Source of the DNA: Lamprobacter modestohalophilus
Lineage (GTDB): Bacteria; Pseudomonadota; Gammaproteobacteria; Chromatiales; Chromatiaceae
Direction: 5' to 3'
Length of the DNA stretch: 41,681 nucleotides
Assembly (NCBI RefSeq): GCF_016583905.1
Contig: NZ_NRRY01000053.1
Span: forward strand, 1-41,681
This document shows, in pieces, positions 32,620 to 41,200 of the stretch. Position 1 is the first letter of the stretch, and every line of letters begins with the position of its first letter. The notes under the pieces are model-generated. The model searched no databases, had not been told where the DNA came from, and saw only the letters and a list, made by a program, of their open reading frames with translations. The position numbers were made by a program, and so were the translations under genes.

Positions 32620-32928
32620 TCATCGCGGCGCTCCGGGCGCGCCGCCCTTGCGCGCTGTCGTCGGACAAGCTGGGCGCGCTGCCGCTTCGTGCAGCATGCC
32701 CAGTTCGTTGAGCACGGCGGGCTCCAGCACCTGCTGCGCGGTCTCGAACAGGGTCCGCTCTTCAAAGCGGATATGCGCCTGCAAGGCGTCACCGAAGCGC
32801 GCCGGGGCATCAGGGGCGTCGCTCACAATCAACCCCCGCAGCTCGGTATGCTCGGCAAGGGTTTGCTCAACCAAGGCCTGCTGGCCGGCGACCCGCAAGG
32901 CGGGAAGCAGCCCCTGCTCCTCCACCAA
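32620..32928 (-). pseudogene. Hemerythrin-like (HHE) protein missing its N-terminus
   Basis: The first residues, VEEQGLLPALRVAGQQALVE, correspond to the middle of an HHE protein (EExLLPAL...). They are followed by LAEHTELRGLI and HIRFEERTLFETAQQVL, containing the later His and Glu iron ligands. The first helices and their His ligands are absent, and similarity stops abruptly at about 32935, where a truncated hydrolase begins on the other strand. It overlaps the membrane protein gene by 4 bp. Confidence 0.6.
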
Positions 32929-32933
32929 CCTCT

Positions 32934-33392
32934 GTGAGCAACCCCATGAACACGCCTGGCGGTCCAGCCGAGATCAAGCGCAGCGCTGCGGTGCAGAAGA
33001 TCTTCGCTGATACATCCGGCACGCCCGAGCAGAAGACGCAGCGGATGTTCAGTGTGCTCATCCCCGAGCGCTGGCGACAAGCCCACCCGGACCCGTCCAC
33101 CTATGTCCCGCCAGTGACCGAGACCATCAGCCCGGAGGTCCGCGCCAAGCAAAACGCAGCGGTCGCCAACTGGCCCGGCATCGACCAACAGCTTCTGTCC
33201 ATCCGCACGCCGACCCTGATCATGGCTGGCACCGAGGACGAAGTGGTGCCGCCGGGCAACGCACTCACCCTGGCACGACAGATTCGTGCCTCCTGGCTGG
33301 TGCGCTTCCGCGGCGGCGGTCACGGCATGATGTATCAGTTCCCGACGCAAATGGCGGAGGTCGTCAACACCTTCTTAGCCACCGCGAACTGA
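32934..33392 (+). pseudogene. C-terminal part of an alpha/beta hydrolase
   Basis: 152 residues from GTG 32934 (or ATG 32946): a cap-region segment (MFSVLIPERWRQAHPDPSTY) and the final core, IRTPTLIMAGTEDEVVPPGN (acid Asp) and RFRGGGHGMMYQFPTQMAEV (catalytic His). The nucleophile elbow GxSxG and first strands are missing, so the enzyme cannot be active. The truncation point abuts that of the hemerythrin gene. Confidence 0.65.
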
Positions 33393-33417
33393 TGGCCAAG
33401 AGGCTGTCCGGTACCGA

Positions 33418-34527
33418 CTACTTCATGCCGACCGGGGTGGAGCGCGACACCGAGCTGGCGTCCTGCGGACCCATCTCGCGCGTGAGCAGCTTGCCGCCGG
33501 CCTGCTTCAGCGCCTCATGCAGATCGACCACGAGCACGCTCTGGTGGCCGTAGGTCTTCCAGTGGTAGTGCAGCTTTTGGAGGTCGCTGACGGCGGTCCA
33601 GGTGGTGATCTCAGGCTCGGTCTCGGCGGTGCCGGGGGGTGAGGCGTTGGAGCCGAAGGGGATATCGAAGTTGTTTAGGAGATGAAAGAGGGTCGAGACC
33701 GCTGCGTCGGTGTTCGGCTGCTCAGGCACGTTTTGCGTGAAGAAGACCATGCGCACGAAGCGCGACGGCGGGGTGAAATCGCCGGGCAGGCCAAGGGCTC
33801 CAGCACCCACACCGAACGGCTGCAGCTCGAGATCGCCAATCGTCTCCGACTTTGGGTAGTCGGCGGTGAGGTTGACGTAGTTGTTCAAATTGCTGAGGTG
33901 CCACTCGAAACCGGGCGCGTTGGTGAGCACGCGAACCGGGTTGTCGTAGACCTTCAGCTCGCCACCGACGGGCTCGATCGTGATCGCCTGACCGGAGGCA
34001 TCCTGAACCTTGTAGTGCACATCGGGAACTGCGCCGAGCAGGTCGAGCTTGACCGGCAGGACGGCGATCTGATCGATGTTCTCCTTAACTGCATCGACGG
34101 AGTCAAAGTTGGCCAACAGCCAGGTCACCACCTGAGAGGGCGAGAGTCCCTTGGCGGTGTTCTCCGGGGTGACGTCGGCATACTCGGCGTAGCCGGGGAA
34201 GTAGAACAGGGCGGCGTTGAGGCCCTTCTCGTTCAGGCCGTCGACGATCATGTCGTAGCTGGTATCAACCGTGGCGCCGATGAAGCCGTACTGTGATGTG
34301 TAGCTCAGTCCGTTGTTGCCGGCCTCGGTGGTGCCGGTGAACGAGGAGCCCTTCGGCCAGACGGCGAGCTGGGAGTTGAGTGATGTGCCGAACTCTAGTG
34401 TGCGCCCGACGACCACTCCGCCGTCCTTGGCGGTGATTGCGCCGCCGGTGCAGGCGAGTGCCTGTGGGATGCTCAGGGTTGCGCCGATGAGGGCGCTGCC
34501 TGCGACGAGACCGTAAATCAATTTCAT
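33418..34527 (-). CDS. Secreted linear amide C-N hydrolase (choloylglycine/penicillin V acylase family)
   Basis: 369 residues. A signal peptide (1-25, ending IPQALA) is followed directly by Cys26, which on cleavage becomes the N-terminal nucleophile of an Ntn-hydrolase (CTGGAITAKDGGVVVGRTLE). Further family features are MIVDGLNEKGLNAALFYFPG, Asn/Arg residues in PVRVLTNAPGFEWHL and PSRFVRMVFF. Substrates in the family include bile salts, penicillin V and acyl-homoserine lactones; here it cannot be told. ATG 34527 has AGAGAAG upstream. It is monocistronic and convergent with the hydrolase fragment. Confidence 0.88.
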   Translation of the reverse strand: MKLIYGLVAGSALIGATLSIPQALACTGGAITAKDGGVVVGRTLEFGTSLNSQLAVWPKGSSFTGTTEAGNNGLSYTSQYGFIGATVDTSYDMIVDGLNEKGLNAALFYFPGYAEYADVTPENTAKGLSPSQVVTWLLANFDSVDAVKENIDQIAVLPVKLDLLGAVPDVHYKVQDASGQAITIEPVGGELKVYDNPVRVLTNAPGFEWHLSNLNNYVNLTADYPKSETIGDLELQPFGVGAGALGLPGDFTPPSRFVRMVFFTQNVPEQPNTDAAVSTLFHLLNNFDIPFGSNASPPGTAETEPEITTWTAVSDLQKLHYHWKTYGHQSVLVVDLHEALKQAGGKLLTREMGPQDASSVSRSTPVGMK

Positions 34528-35225
34528 CAATCGCTTCTCTGTTCCGAGCCCAACTGAGCGAGATGGGTAGCCGGTGCAGCCTCGTGGTCTTCCCAGCTGC
34601 TGCCGCCGTTGAGGCTGAATGTCCAAGTGATCGCACTGTTGTGCGGGCTTCGCCGCAGAGTATATCGATCCCGAGACCTCGAGGCGTTTCTGACGTGCGT
34701 CTGACACGCACGGGTTTGCCTATCAGATCGTGATCATTGAGCAGCCTGCTCTTAAGTTCGCCTAGCGCTTGGACTCGACCCACTCAAAAATCGATGTCCA
34801 TACGCTCATGTGTATGCACAAACACCCGACATGGCCAGCAATGCCGCCATCGGGCAGTAGGAAAAGAAACTTGGGGCCGCCACAGCGCCATCACTGCCCT
34901 GCCACGCGGCAAGCCCAACTCCGCCGAGCCTGCGGACCGGACATGTCTACTTTGCGTCGCGCCGGACATCTGTCTCTTGCGCCGACAAGGACACCACGAA
35001 GCTCAAATTGTCTCCGGTAGCCAAGCGCCCGTTTCAAGATCGAGTGTCGCCTGATGCTCAACGGCGATCCGAACCCAAACCTTGACGATACGCAGTCGCC
35101 TGAAGACCGCCTGATACCGCTGCCATAGAACGTTGCTGACGAGGCCCTCGAGGCCAGCAACGGGCTTGCGAGGCGACACCCTTGCGCCTAGGCTTGTTGA
35201 AGATTTGCATAAGCCGGCGCAGCCC
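34528..35225. other. Intergenic region without a convincing gene
   Basis: Several open frames of 60-170 codons cross this stretch on both strands but lack composition or motifs of real proteins. A minus-strand frame ending at about 35003 reads VWVRIAVEHQATLDLETGAW, which is protein-like and may be the end of a lost gene. No tRNA, repeat array or clear terminator seen. Confidence 0.4.
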
Positions 35226-35459
35226 ATGGCGACCATGAACTTCAGCATTCCGGACGCGATCCGCGATGCTTTCAACCGCACGTTTTCCGGACAGAACGAG
35301 AGCGCTGTGATCGCCCGCCTGATGCAGCAGGCCATTGCTGAAGCTGAGCTGCAGCGTCGGTGCCAAGTCGCCTTCGAGCAGCGCACCGCGGCCAGGCGCG
35401 AGCGGCCCGCACTTACCGATGCCGCCGCCCGCGCGGCGCGTGTATCGGGCCGGCCCTGA
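35226..35459 (+). CDS. Ribbon-helix-helix-type antitoxin, partner toxin lost
   Basis: 77 residues: MATMNFSIPDAIRDAFNRTF, then NESAVIARLMQQAIAEAE and a basic tail RPALTDAAARAARVSGRP. The N-terminal beta-strand and two helices fit RHH antitoxins of VapBC-like systems. The stop overlaps an ATG (TGATGA) as for a coupled toxin, but that frame reads only MTASPLSSK before a stop. No PIN toxin follows in any frame. ATG 35226 is chosen; ATG 35235 is possible. Confidence 0.65.
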   Translation: MATMNFSIPDAIRDAFNRTFSGQNESAVIARLMQQAIAEAELQRRCQVAFEQRTAARRERPALTDAAARAARVSGRP

Positions 35460-35547
35460 TGACTGCATCCCCCCTATCAAGCAAGTAAGGTCAACCGGCT
35501 GAGCGATTCAATCGTTGCTGACGTCACATCCACAGGCGATCAATCAC

Positions 35548-35802
35548 ATGCAAAGACTCGAGATCACTACCCGAATCGCCGCCGACGGCATCCTCCATCT
35601 GCCGGTGAAAGAGCTTGCCGATCAGGAAGTCCAAATCACGGTCACGCCGGCGCCCGCTCAAACAGCCTCTCCGCAAGCTCCATTGGTCGGCGCGGATGCC
35701 TTGCGCAAGGCCCAGGAGATCGGCTTTGTCGGGGGTTTCGAGGCCGAAGCCGATTTCTCGGCGCGTTATAAGGAGCTTTTGGACTGGTCGGACAAAAACT
35801 GA
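35548..35802 (+). CDS. Antitoxin-like protein upstream of a PIN toxin
   Basis: 84 residues: MQRLEITTRIAADGILHLPV, then KELADQEVQITVTPAP and a tail DFSARYKELLDWSDKN. The N-terminal beta-hairpin looks like the short AbrB/DUF104-like antitoxins that precede VapC toxins. The C-terminal helix would be the toxin-binding segment. The broken PIN gene begins in the stop codon overlap, so this antitoxin is now without an active toxin. Confidence 0.6.
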   Translation: MQRLEITTRIAADGILHLPVKELADQEVQITVTPAPAQTASPQAPLVGADALRKAQEIGFVGGFEAEADFSARYKELLDWSDKN

Positions 35803-36006
35803 TCGTCGCCGATACCGGATTTTGGGTGGCTTTGGGAAACCCCAAGGATGAGGCTCAGGCGCTCGCTGTCAGGATCTTCAGCAGCCTTGACGAGCCGTTG
35901 ATCACGACCTGGCCGGTGATGACCGAAGTCTGCCACTGATTGTTGAAAAGACGGGGTATCGTGGCTCAGCTGCAGTTCATCGAGCTGTATCGGCAGGGTG
36001 AATTCA
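35799..36006 (+). pseudogene. PIN-domain toxin gene with an in-frame stop
   Basis: The frame from about 35799 reads LIVADTGFWVALGNPKDEAQ, then PLITTWPVMTEVCH, a TGA at 35937-35939, and continues LLKRRGIVAQLQFIELYRQG. Both sides match one PIN protein (acidic Asp in VADTGFW and Glu in MTEVCH). There is also no proper start codon and similarity fades after GEF. At least one nonsense change and a lost 3' end inactivate it. Confidence 0.75.
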
Positions 36007-36261
36007 GATGCGCCGCGCCGCTCTTCAGAGGTTCCGCTCAACGCTGGTCCATTCTCTGTCCGTGCAATGCACTTGTGCCGTTGGCAGCAGTGGCATCCCT
36101 CGCTTCTAGGTAATGATCCATGAGTGCACCGAACTGAGATGCAAATGTTGGCCGAAAGCTCCCTTGCGGGCATTGACGGCTCAGCGCCATTGGTCGCCCG
36201 GAACGGCGCAGCCTGCAGGCCAGGCTCCGGTGAGCAAAGGGCGCAACGCTAACAGACCTCG

Positions 36262-37707
36262 CTACAGCAGCAACCTCGCAACGGTCCCAGAATCTGCTGT
36301 CGATTCGAGCGAGAACACCCAATGATGCGCCGCGGCCACCCGCCGCACATAGGCCACGCCGAGGCCATTGCCGGTGTCTTTGGTCGAGAAGAACGGCTTG
36401 CCGATGCGCGCAAGCACCTCCGGCGAGATCGGCTCGCCACCATTGCGCACCTCGATCATCGGGCTCGCCGTGCCAGGCTGCCGAGCGGTGCGCAGGAACA
36501 CCGGGTCGCCGGCTGCCACCGCCTCGCAGGCATTGACGACGAGGTTGATCAGGACCTCGCGCAGCTGCGCCGGATCGGCTTGGATCTCGGTCTCCGGGAC
36601 TCCCAGGTCGACGTGCAGCCGCCGATCGGCAACGCTCGGCAGCGCTTGCAGCGACGGCAGCAGGGCGCGAATCAGCGCATCGAGCGCGACCGGCTCGGGT
36701 GAGGCGGTGCGGCGGCCGGCATAGGCCAGCACGTCCTCCAACAGCCGGCCGAGCCGATCGGACTCGCGTTGGGCTAGGGTGAGCCGCTTGCTCGCCGCAT
36801 CAGTGAGCGACTGCCTACCGAGATAATCCAGCGCCATGCGCAGGGTCGAGAGCGGATTGCGGATCTGGTGCACCATCATTGCCGCGAACTCGCCCATCTC
36901 GGCCAAGCGGGCGATAGCCGCCTCAGCGGTCTTTCGCTGGCTGACGTCGCGCAGCAGGGCGATGTAGCTCGGTGCCTGCGCCTCGCCGTGGGCGCAGAGG
37001 CTAACCTCGCTGGGAAACACCGAGCCATCGCGGCGTCGATGCCGGCTCTCGAGCAGCTTGGGCTGGTCGATCTCGAGCTCGGCGAGGAGCTGCGCGAAGG
37101 TCTCTGGCGTCAGACCGACATCGATCTCGAGCACCGAGCGGCCGACCAGTTCCTCCGCGCGCTGATAGCCGAGCATCTCGGCAGCCCGGCTGTTAGTGTC
37201 GAGGATGCGTCCATCACTGGCGACCAGGAAGAAGCCGTCGCCGGCGTTCTCGACGAAGGCCCGGAAGCGGGCTTCGCTGCGGCGCAGGGCCTCTTCGGCG
37301 GCCTTGCGCGCAGAGACGTCGCGCACCATGGCGACGATGCAGTCGCGCCCGTCGACCTGGACCACCGAGGCGGAGATCTCCGATGGCAGCTGCAGGCCGT
37401 CCTTGCGCATGCAGCTGAGTTCATCAGTCCAGCCCTGGCCGCGGGTCTTGACGTCTTGGGCGAACTGGCGCAGGCGCTCCATCTCGTGCGGATGCACGCT
37501 GGAGATGCGCACGTCGCGGGTGAGCTCAGCCGGGTCGTAGCCGAGCATGCGCGAGGCCTGGGTATTGGCCTCGAGGATGCGATCGCGCTCGGGGTCGATC
37601 AGCAGGATGGCATCGTTGGCGTGGTCGAAGATCTGGCGCAGTGGGTGCGCCGGCTCAGCGGCCTGCCCCCGTGTGGGCAGCGCACTCGGTTCACTTGCTT
37701 CAGACAT
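36262..37707 (-). CDS. PAS-PAS sensor histidine kinase
   Basis: 481 residues without membrane segments, hence a cytoplasmic sensor. Two PAS domains are at about 22-135 and 143-255. The H-box FAAMMVHQIRNPLSTL carries the phospho-acceptor His280. The N-box is LINLVVNACEAV, the G1 region is reduced (IEVRNGGEPIS) and the F/G2 boxes are GKPFFSTKDTGNGLGVAYVR. The ligand or redox cofactor of the PAS domains is not evident. No response regulator gene adjoins it, so it is an orphan kinase. Confidence 0.9.
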   Translation of the reverse strand: MSEASEPSALPTRGQAAEPAHPLRQIFDHANDAILLIDPERDRILEANTQASRMLGYDPAELTRDVRISSVHPHEMERLRQFAQDVKTRGQGWTDELSCMRKDGLQLPSEISASVVQVDGRDCIVAMVRDVSARKAAEEALRRSEARFRAFVENAGDGFFLVASDGRILDTNSRAAEMLGYQRAEELVGRSVLEIDVGLTPETFAQLLAELEIDQPKLLESRHRRRDGSVFPSEVSLCAHGEAQAPSYIALLRDVSQRKTAEAAIARLAEMGEFAAMMVHQIRNPLSTLRMALDYLGRQSLTDAASKRLTLAQRESDRLGRLLEDVLAYAGRRTASPEPVALDALIRALLPSLQALPSVADRRLHVDLGVPETEIQADPAQLREVLINLVVNACEAVAAGDPVFLRTARQPGTASPMIEVRNGGEPISPEVLARIGKPFFSTKDTGNGLGVAYVRRVAAAHHWVFSLESTADSGTVARLLL

Positions 37708-37792
37708 CCTGCCATCCTCCGCGAAAGATCAACCGCGCCGATCGGGTCTTGTTCGCTATCAGCGACTCAGCAACCCGACCGGAGTGTTCCCC

Positions 37793-38443
37793 ATGATCAT
37801 CAGCCTCATGACTCAGGCGCGCAGCCTACTCGATGCCACGCGACGCGTCGATTTCATCGCCCCGCTGCTGTTGCGGCTCTATCTGGCGCCGATCTTCTGG
37901 ATGGCGGGAACCCAGAAGTTCGCCCACTTCGACAGCACCATAGCCTGGTTTGGCAATCCGGACTCCGGCTTGGGCCTGCCCTTTCCAACAGTGATGGCGT
38001 TCCTGGCGGCTTCAACCGAGACCGTTGGCGCGGTCTTACTGGTGGTTGGCCTTGGTGTGCGGCTGATCTCGGTGCCGTTGATCGTGACCATGCTCGTGGC
38101 GATGGTGACGGTGCACTGGCAGCACGGCTGGCTGGCGATCGCCGAGGGGAGCGGCTCGTTGTTCGCCAACGAGCGCACCATCGGCGCTGTCGAGCGTTTG
38201 GATCGCGCCAAGGACATCCTGCGCGAGCATGGCAACTATGAGTGGCTGACCGAGAACGGCAGCCTGGTGATCCTGAACAACGGCATCGAGTTCGCCGCGA
38301 CCTACCTGATCATGCTGGTGGCGCTGTTGTTCATCGGCGCCGGGCGCTACCTGTCGGTCGATGATTGGATCGGGCGTTGGCTGGAGCGTCGCAGCGCACG
38401 GTCCCGCAAGACGGAGGCCAGGTTCGCAACCGCTCACGCCTGA
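37793..38443 (+). CDS. DoxX-family membrane protein
   Basis: 216 residues, four membrane segments. Motifs include RLYLAPIFWMAGTQKFAHF, then PTVMAFLAASTETVGAVLLV and VAMVTVHWQHGWLAI, with YLIMLVALLFIGAGRYLSVD at the end. DoxX/DoxD proteins are linked to thiosulfate:quinone oxidoreductase in Acidianus, but most bacterial members have no proven role. ATG 37793 has GGAG eight bases upstream. It is co-directional with the DUF3179 gene 48 bp on; they may form an operon. A loop segment of about 50 residues between helices 3 and 4 is longer than usual. Confidence 0.88.
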   Translation: MIISLMTQARSLLDATRRVDFIAPLLLRLYLAPIFWMAGTQKFAHFDSTIAWFGNPDSGLGLPFPTVMAFLAASTETVGAVLLVVGLGVRLISVPLIVTMLVAMVTVHWQHGWLAIAEGSGSLFANERTIGAVERLDRAKDILREHGNYEWLTENGSLVILNNGIEFAATYLIMLVALLFIGAGRYLSVDDWIGRWLERRSARSRKTEARFATAHA

Positions 38444-38491
38444 TCTCATCCGAACCCGCCATCCGACCCCGGCCAGCCAAGGAGCCATCGC

Positions 38492-39457
38492 ATGACTCAA
38501 CGCCTCAGTTCAGCACTCCCAGCCGTCTTTGCCGTCGTCGGTCTCGTCGCACTCAGTGCCAGTGTGCTGCTGGATGCGGCACCGACGGCACAACAACTCA
38601 ACGGCTTTGACGTGCACAACAGCCTGGTCCCGGTCGCTGAGATCCATGCCGGTGGGCCGGATCGGGATGGCATCCCGGCGATCGATCAGCCGCGCTTTGT
38701 CGAGGCCGAGGCGGTGGATTTTCTTACGCGTGACGACGAGGTCCTGGGCCTGGTCCATCAAGGCGAGGCCCGCGCCTATCCGATCAAGATCATGGATTGG
38801 CATGAGATCGTCAATGATCGCATCGAGGGCGAGCCGATTGCCATCACCTACTGCCCGCTGTGCGGCTCAGGGATCGCGTTCCGCGCCGAGCAGGCGGGAC
38901 GGGCACTCAGCTTCGGCGTCTCTGGGCTGCTCTACAACAGCGACCTGCTGCTCTACGACTGTCAAACCGAGAGCCTCTGGAGTCAGATCGCCAAGCAGGC
39001 CATCGCCGGCCCCTTGGCCGGGACCAAGCTCACCGCCCTGCCCTTGACCCACACGACTTGGGGCGCCTGGCGCCGTGCCCATCCGCAGACCCAGGCGCTG
39101 TCCACTGAGACCGGCCATCGCCGCAACTATGATCGTGCCCCCTATGGCGGCTACAGCAGCCATGGCAAGCTTTACTTTCCTGTGAGCGCGCGCTCTAAGC
39201 GTTATCACCCGAAGGAGCGGGTGCTTGGGGTTGAGGTCAATGGACAGTTCAAGGCGTATCCGTTTGCGGAGCTCTCGCAGACCGATGGCCGCGTGTCTGA
39301 TCAGCTCGGCGGTGAGTCGATTGAGGTGCGCTTCGATTGGGCACAGCCCAGTGCGCGTGCCTTCGATGCTGAGGGCGACCCACTCCCGGCTACGACCCTG
39401 TTCTGGTTCGCTTGGTATGCGTTTCACCCCGAGACTGAGGTGTATCGGGCGAACTGA
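38492..39457 (+). CDS. DUF3179 domain protein (exported)
   Basis: 321 residues. A signal-like or anchor N-terminus (LPAVFAVVGLVALSASVLL) is followed by the DUF3179 domain, with ARAYPIKIMDWHEIVNDRIE, ITYCPLCGSGIAFRA (a CxxC pair), FGVSGLLYNSDLLLYDCQTE, SLWSQ and VFGVE-like GVEVNGQFKAYPF. The family is periplasmic with unknown biochemical role. ATG 38492 has AAGGAG seven bases upstream. It shares direction with the DoxX gene. Confidence 0.9.
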   Translation: MTQRLSSALPAVFAVVGLVALSASVLLDAAPTAQQLNGFDVHNSLVPVAEIHAGGPDRDGIPAIDQPRFVEAEAVDFLTRDDEVLGLVHQGEARAYPIKIMDWHEIVNDRIEGEPIAITYCPLCGSGIAFRAEQAGRALSFGVSGLLYNSDLLLYDCQTESLWSQIAKQAIAGPLAGTKLTALPLTHTTWGAWRRAHPQTQALSTETGHRRNYDRAPYGGYSSHGKLYFPVSARSKRYHPKERVLGVEVNGQFKAYPFAELSQTDGRVSDQLGGESIEVRFDWAQPSARAFDAEGDPLPATTLFWFAWYAFHPETEVYRAN

Positions 39458-39592
39458 GTGCTGTTGATCGGTGAGCACGGGCGGCGCCGTCAGCCGGCCG
39501 CCGCTGGTCTGATCCAGCACCATCGCTGCCGTTGCGGCAACGTGCTCTTCCGCCAGCCCTAACTGCGGTGGCTTTACGGATGTCGCTGGCGC

Positions 39593-40084
39593 TCAATTGC
39601 GCCACTGCGTAAAGACGTAATCACGTTCCGTGACATCCTGGTGACAGCTGAAGCAGCCTGCGCCACCATCATTCACCATGCGTTCGGTGCGGCTGTCGCC
39701 CTGCCAAGCCTCGAAGCCCCAACCGCCCGTTTCGGAATACCGACCGCTGTCCTTCACCATGACGCCCAGCAAGGCTCGCTCGCCCTCACTAGAGGCGTTG
39801 TCGGCGGTATCGTATTCCAACAGGTCGAAGGCGAAGACCGCACCATCGGCATAGCTGCCGTTGGCAAGCCCGCCACGGGCGGCGGCGTTGGCATAGATGT
39901 GGTGAATACCCTGGAAAGGCTCGGCTAGCGGGTGTCCTGGGTGGATGACCATGGACTTGACATGGGTCCAGTTGCGGTAGTCCGCGGGATACGCGGGCGG
40001 CTCAGCGGCGTCGGCGGTGCCGAAACTCGCGATCGCGATGACGGTGGCTGTAATGACACGGATGTTGATGCGGCTGGTCGGCAT
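39593..40084 (-). CDS. Cytochrome P460-family protein
   Basis: 163 residues. A signal peptide (VITATVIAIASFGTADAAEP) is followed by the P460 domain: WTHVKSMVIHPGHPL, HHIYANAAARGG, GAVFAFDLLEYD, ALLGVMVKDSGRYSETGGWG, then a heme c motif CFSCH near the C-terminus. The family contains cytochrome P460 (hydroxylamine and NO oxidation) and cytochrome c'-beta (NO binding), both periplasmic. ATG 40084 has GGAG seven bases upstream. It is divergent from a MarR gene with a palindrome between. Confidence 0.88.
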   Translation of the reverse strand: MPTSRINIRVITATVIAIASFGTADAAEPPAYPADYRNWTHVKSMVIHPGHPLAEPFQGIHHIYANAAARGGLANGSYADGAVFAFDLLEYDTADNASSEGERALLGVMVKDSGRYSETGGWGFEAWQGDSRTERMVNDGGAGCFSCHQDVTERDYVFTQWRN

Positions 40085-40117
40085 GGCAGAACTCCAAACG
40101 TAGACGCTGAACATATA

Positions 40118-40132
40118 GTATCGGATCGATAC
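40118..40132. promoter_or_regulatory. Candidate operator between cytochrome P460 and marR
   Basis: GTATCG-GAT-CGATAC is a perfect inverted repeat with 6-bp arms in an AT-rich stretch, 34 bp before the P460 start codon and 80 bp before the MarR gene. Size, symmetry and position suit a MarR-dimer site controlling the divergent pair. Confidence 0.55.
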
Positions 40133-40211
40133 AATAATAACTCTAGCCGGGGAAACAGGACTGGTCAAGATTGTTTCGACAAAAAACCACTTGTCGCGCT
40201 AGACTCGCGCC

Positions 40212-40772
40212 ATGGCCATTGACGATACTCTGGAACGTCTCTGCAACCTCCTACGTAGCGAGGCCTGGGTGGCCAGCGCGAAAGTCGGCCTGCAGCCTAT
40301 CCACCTGCATACCTTGCGGTATCTCGCCGTCTGTAACCGCTACTCGGACACGCCACTTGCGGTGGCTGAGTTCCTCGGCCAGACCAAGGGCTCTGTGTCG
40401 CAGAGTCTAAAGTTGCTTGCGGGGAAAGGTCTTGTGATCAAACGCCCAGATGCAGCGGACCGGCGCGTGGTGCACCTAACACTCACGTCCGCAGCCCTGG
40501 AGCTGCTGGAACGGACCGGGCGCGAGCAGCGGATTCGCCAGGCTGCAGCAGACCTCGATGAGACGGCCCGTTCGGCGCTAGACGCAGGTCTTACCGAGCT
40601 TCTGCGAGCACTGCAGATCGCCCACGGCCGACGGGTCTTTGGCGTTTGCAGCGGATGCCGCTTCAACGAGCGCCGCGCGGACGGCTATCGCTGTAGTCTG
40701 ACGGGCGAGCCGCTTTCCGCCGAGGACGTCGTCCGCATCTGTCGGGAGTACGAAGCTCCGGGCGCAGTTTGA
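40212..40772 (+). CDS. MarR-family regulator with a four-Cys C-terminal extension
   Basis: 186 residues. The winged helix (about 28-100) reads LAVAEFLGQTKGSVSQSLKL, LAGKGLVIKRPDAADRRVVH. An extra C-terminal domain carries C146-x2-C149 (VCSGCRF), C161 (YRCSLTGEPL) and C177 (RICREY), suitable for a Zn site or Fe-S cluster. A redox or NO-responsive cluster would fit its divergent partner, a P460-type heme protein, but this is inference. ATG 40212 opens the conserved helix. Confidence 0.85.
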   Translation: MAIDDTLERLCNLLRSEAWVASAKVGLQPIHLHTLRYLAVCNRYSDTPLAVAEFLGQTKGSVSQSLKLLAGKGLVIKRPDAADRRVVHLTLTSAALELLERTGREQRIRQAAADLDETARSALDAGLTELLRALQIAHGRRVFGVCSGCRFNERRADGYRCSLTGEPLSAEDVVRICREYEAPGAV

Positions 40773-40844
40773 CCGACAAGGTTGGTGCACAGCACGCCCG
40801 TCGGCTTGCGCAGAGCCACTCGCTTGGCCGCCGCGCTCGCAGGT

Positions 40845-40958
40845 CTATCTGCCAGCGCTCGCATGTCCGATACCCGGGGTCACCGTAGCCAGGATCACTA
40901 AGAGCAGGTAGACAACTGCAGCCTTGCGCGGTATCGGCTTGTTGTTATCGGCCGTCAC
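40845..40958 (-). pseudogene. 5' fragment of a norF-like gene
   Basis: From GTG 40958 the minus strand encodes 37 residues: VTADNNKPIPRKAAVVYLLL, then VILATVTPGIG, ending at TAG 40847-40845. This resembles the first membrane helix of NorF/cytochrome oxidase subunit IV-like proteins, which follow norE. The second half is missing. Confidence 0.4.
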
Positions 40959-40964
40959 CGGACC

Positions 40965-41158
40965 TCAGCGCACCACACAGACCACTGGGAACAGGATCAG
41001 CCAGATCAGATCCACCATCTGCCACTAGCACACGCCACTCTCGACGCCAACACGATCGGCGGCGCTATGGGCACCCGCGCGGGCTCCACAGCAGCAAGGA
41101 TGACTATGCTGAGCAGCACATGGATGAAATGGAAGAAGGTCAGCGACAGATAGAATCG
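40965..41158 (-). pseudogene. 3' fragment of a norE/cytochrome oxidase subunit III-like gene
   Basis: The minus strand reads FYLSLTFFHFIHVLLSIVIL in one frame and WQMVDLIWLILFPVVCVVR to a TGA (40967-40965) in another. These are the last two helices of NorE-type subunit III homologues (FHxxHVLxG... and YWHMVDLxWLxLFPxxYxxR). At least one frameshift separates them and everything upstream is gone. Loss of norEF beside a P460/MarR pair suggests a shrunken NO-metabolism locus. Confidence 0.55.
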
Positions 41159-41200
41159 GCAGAACTACCGCGTCCTCCATGACATCTAGGGCCACGACGG

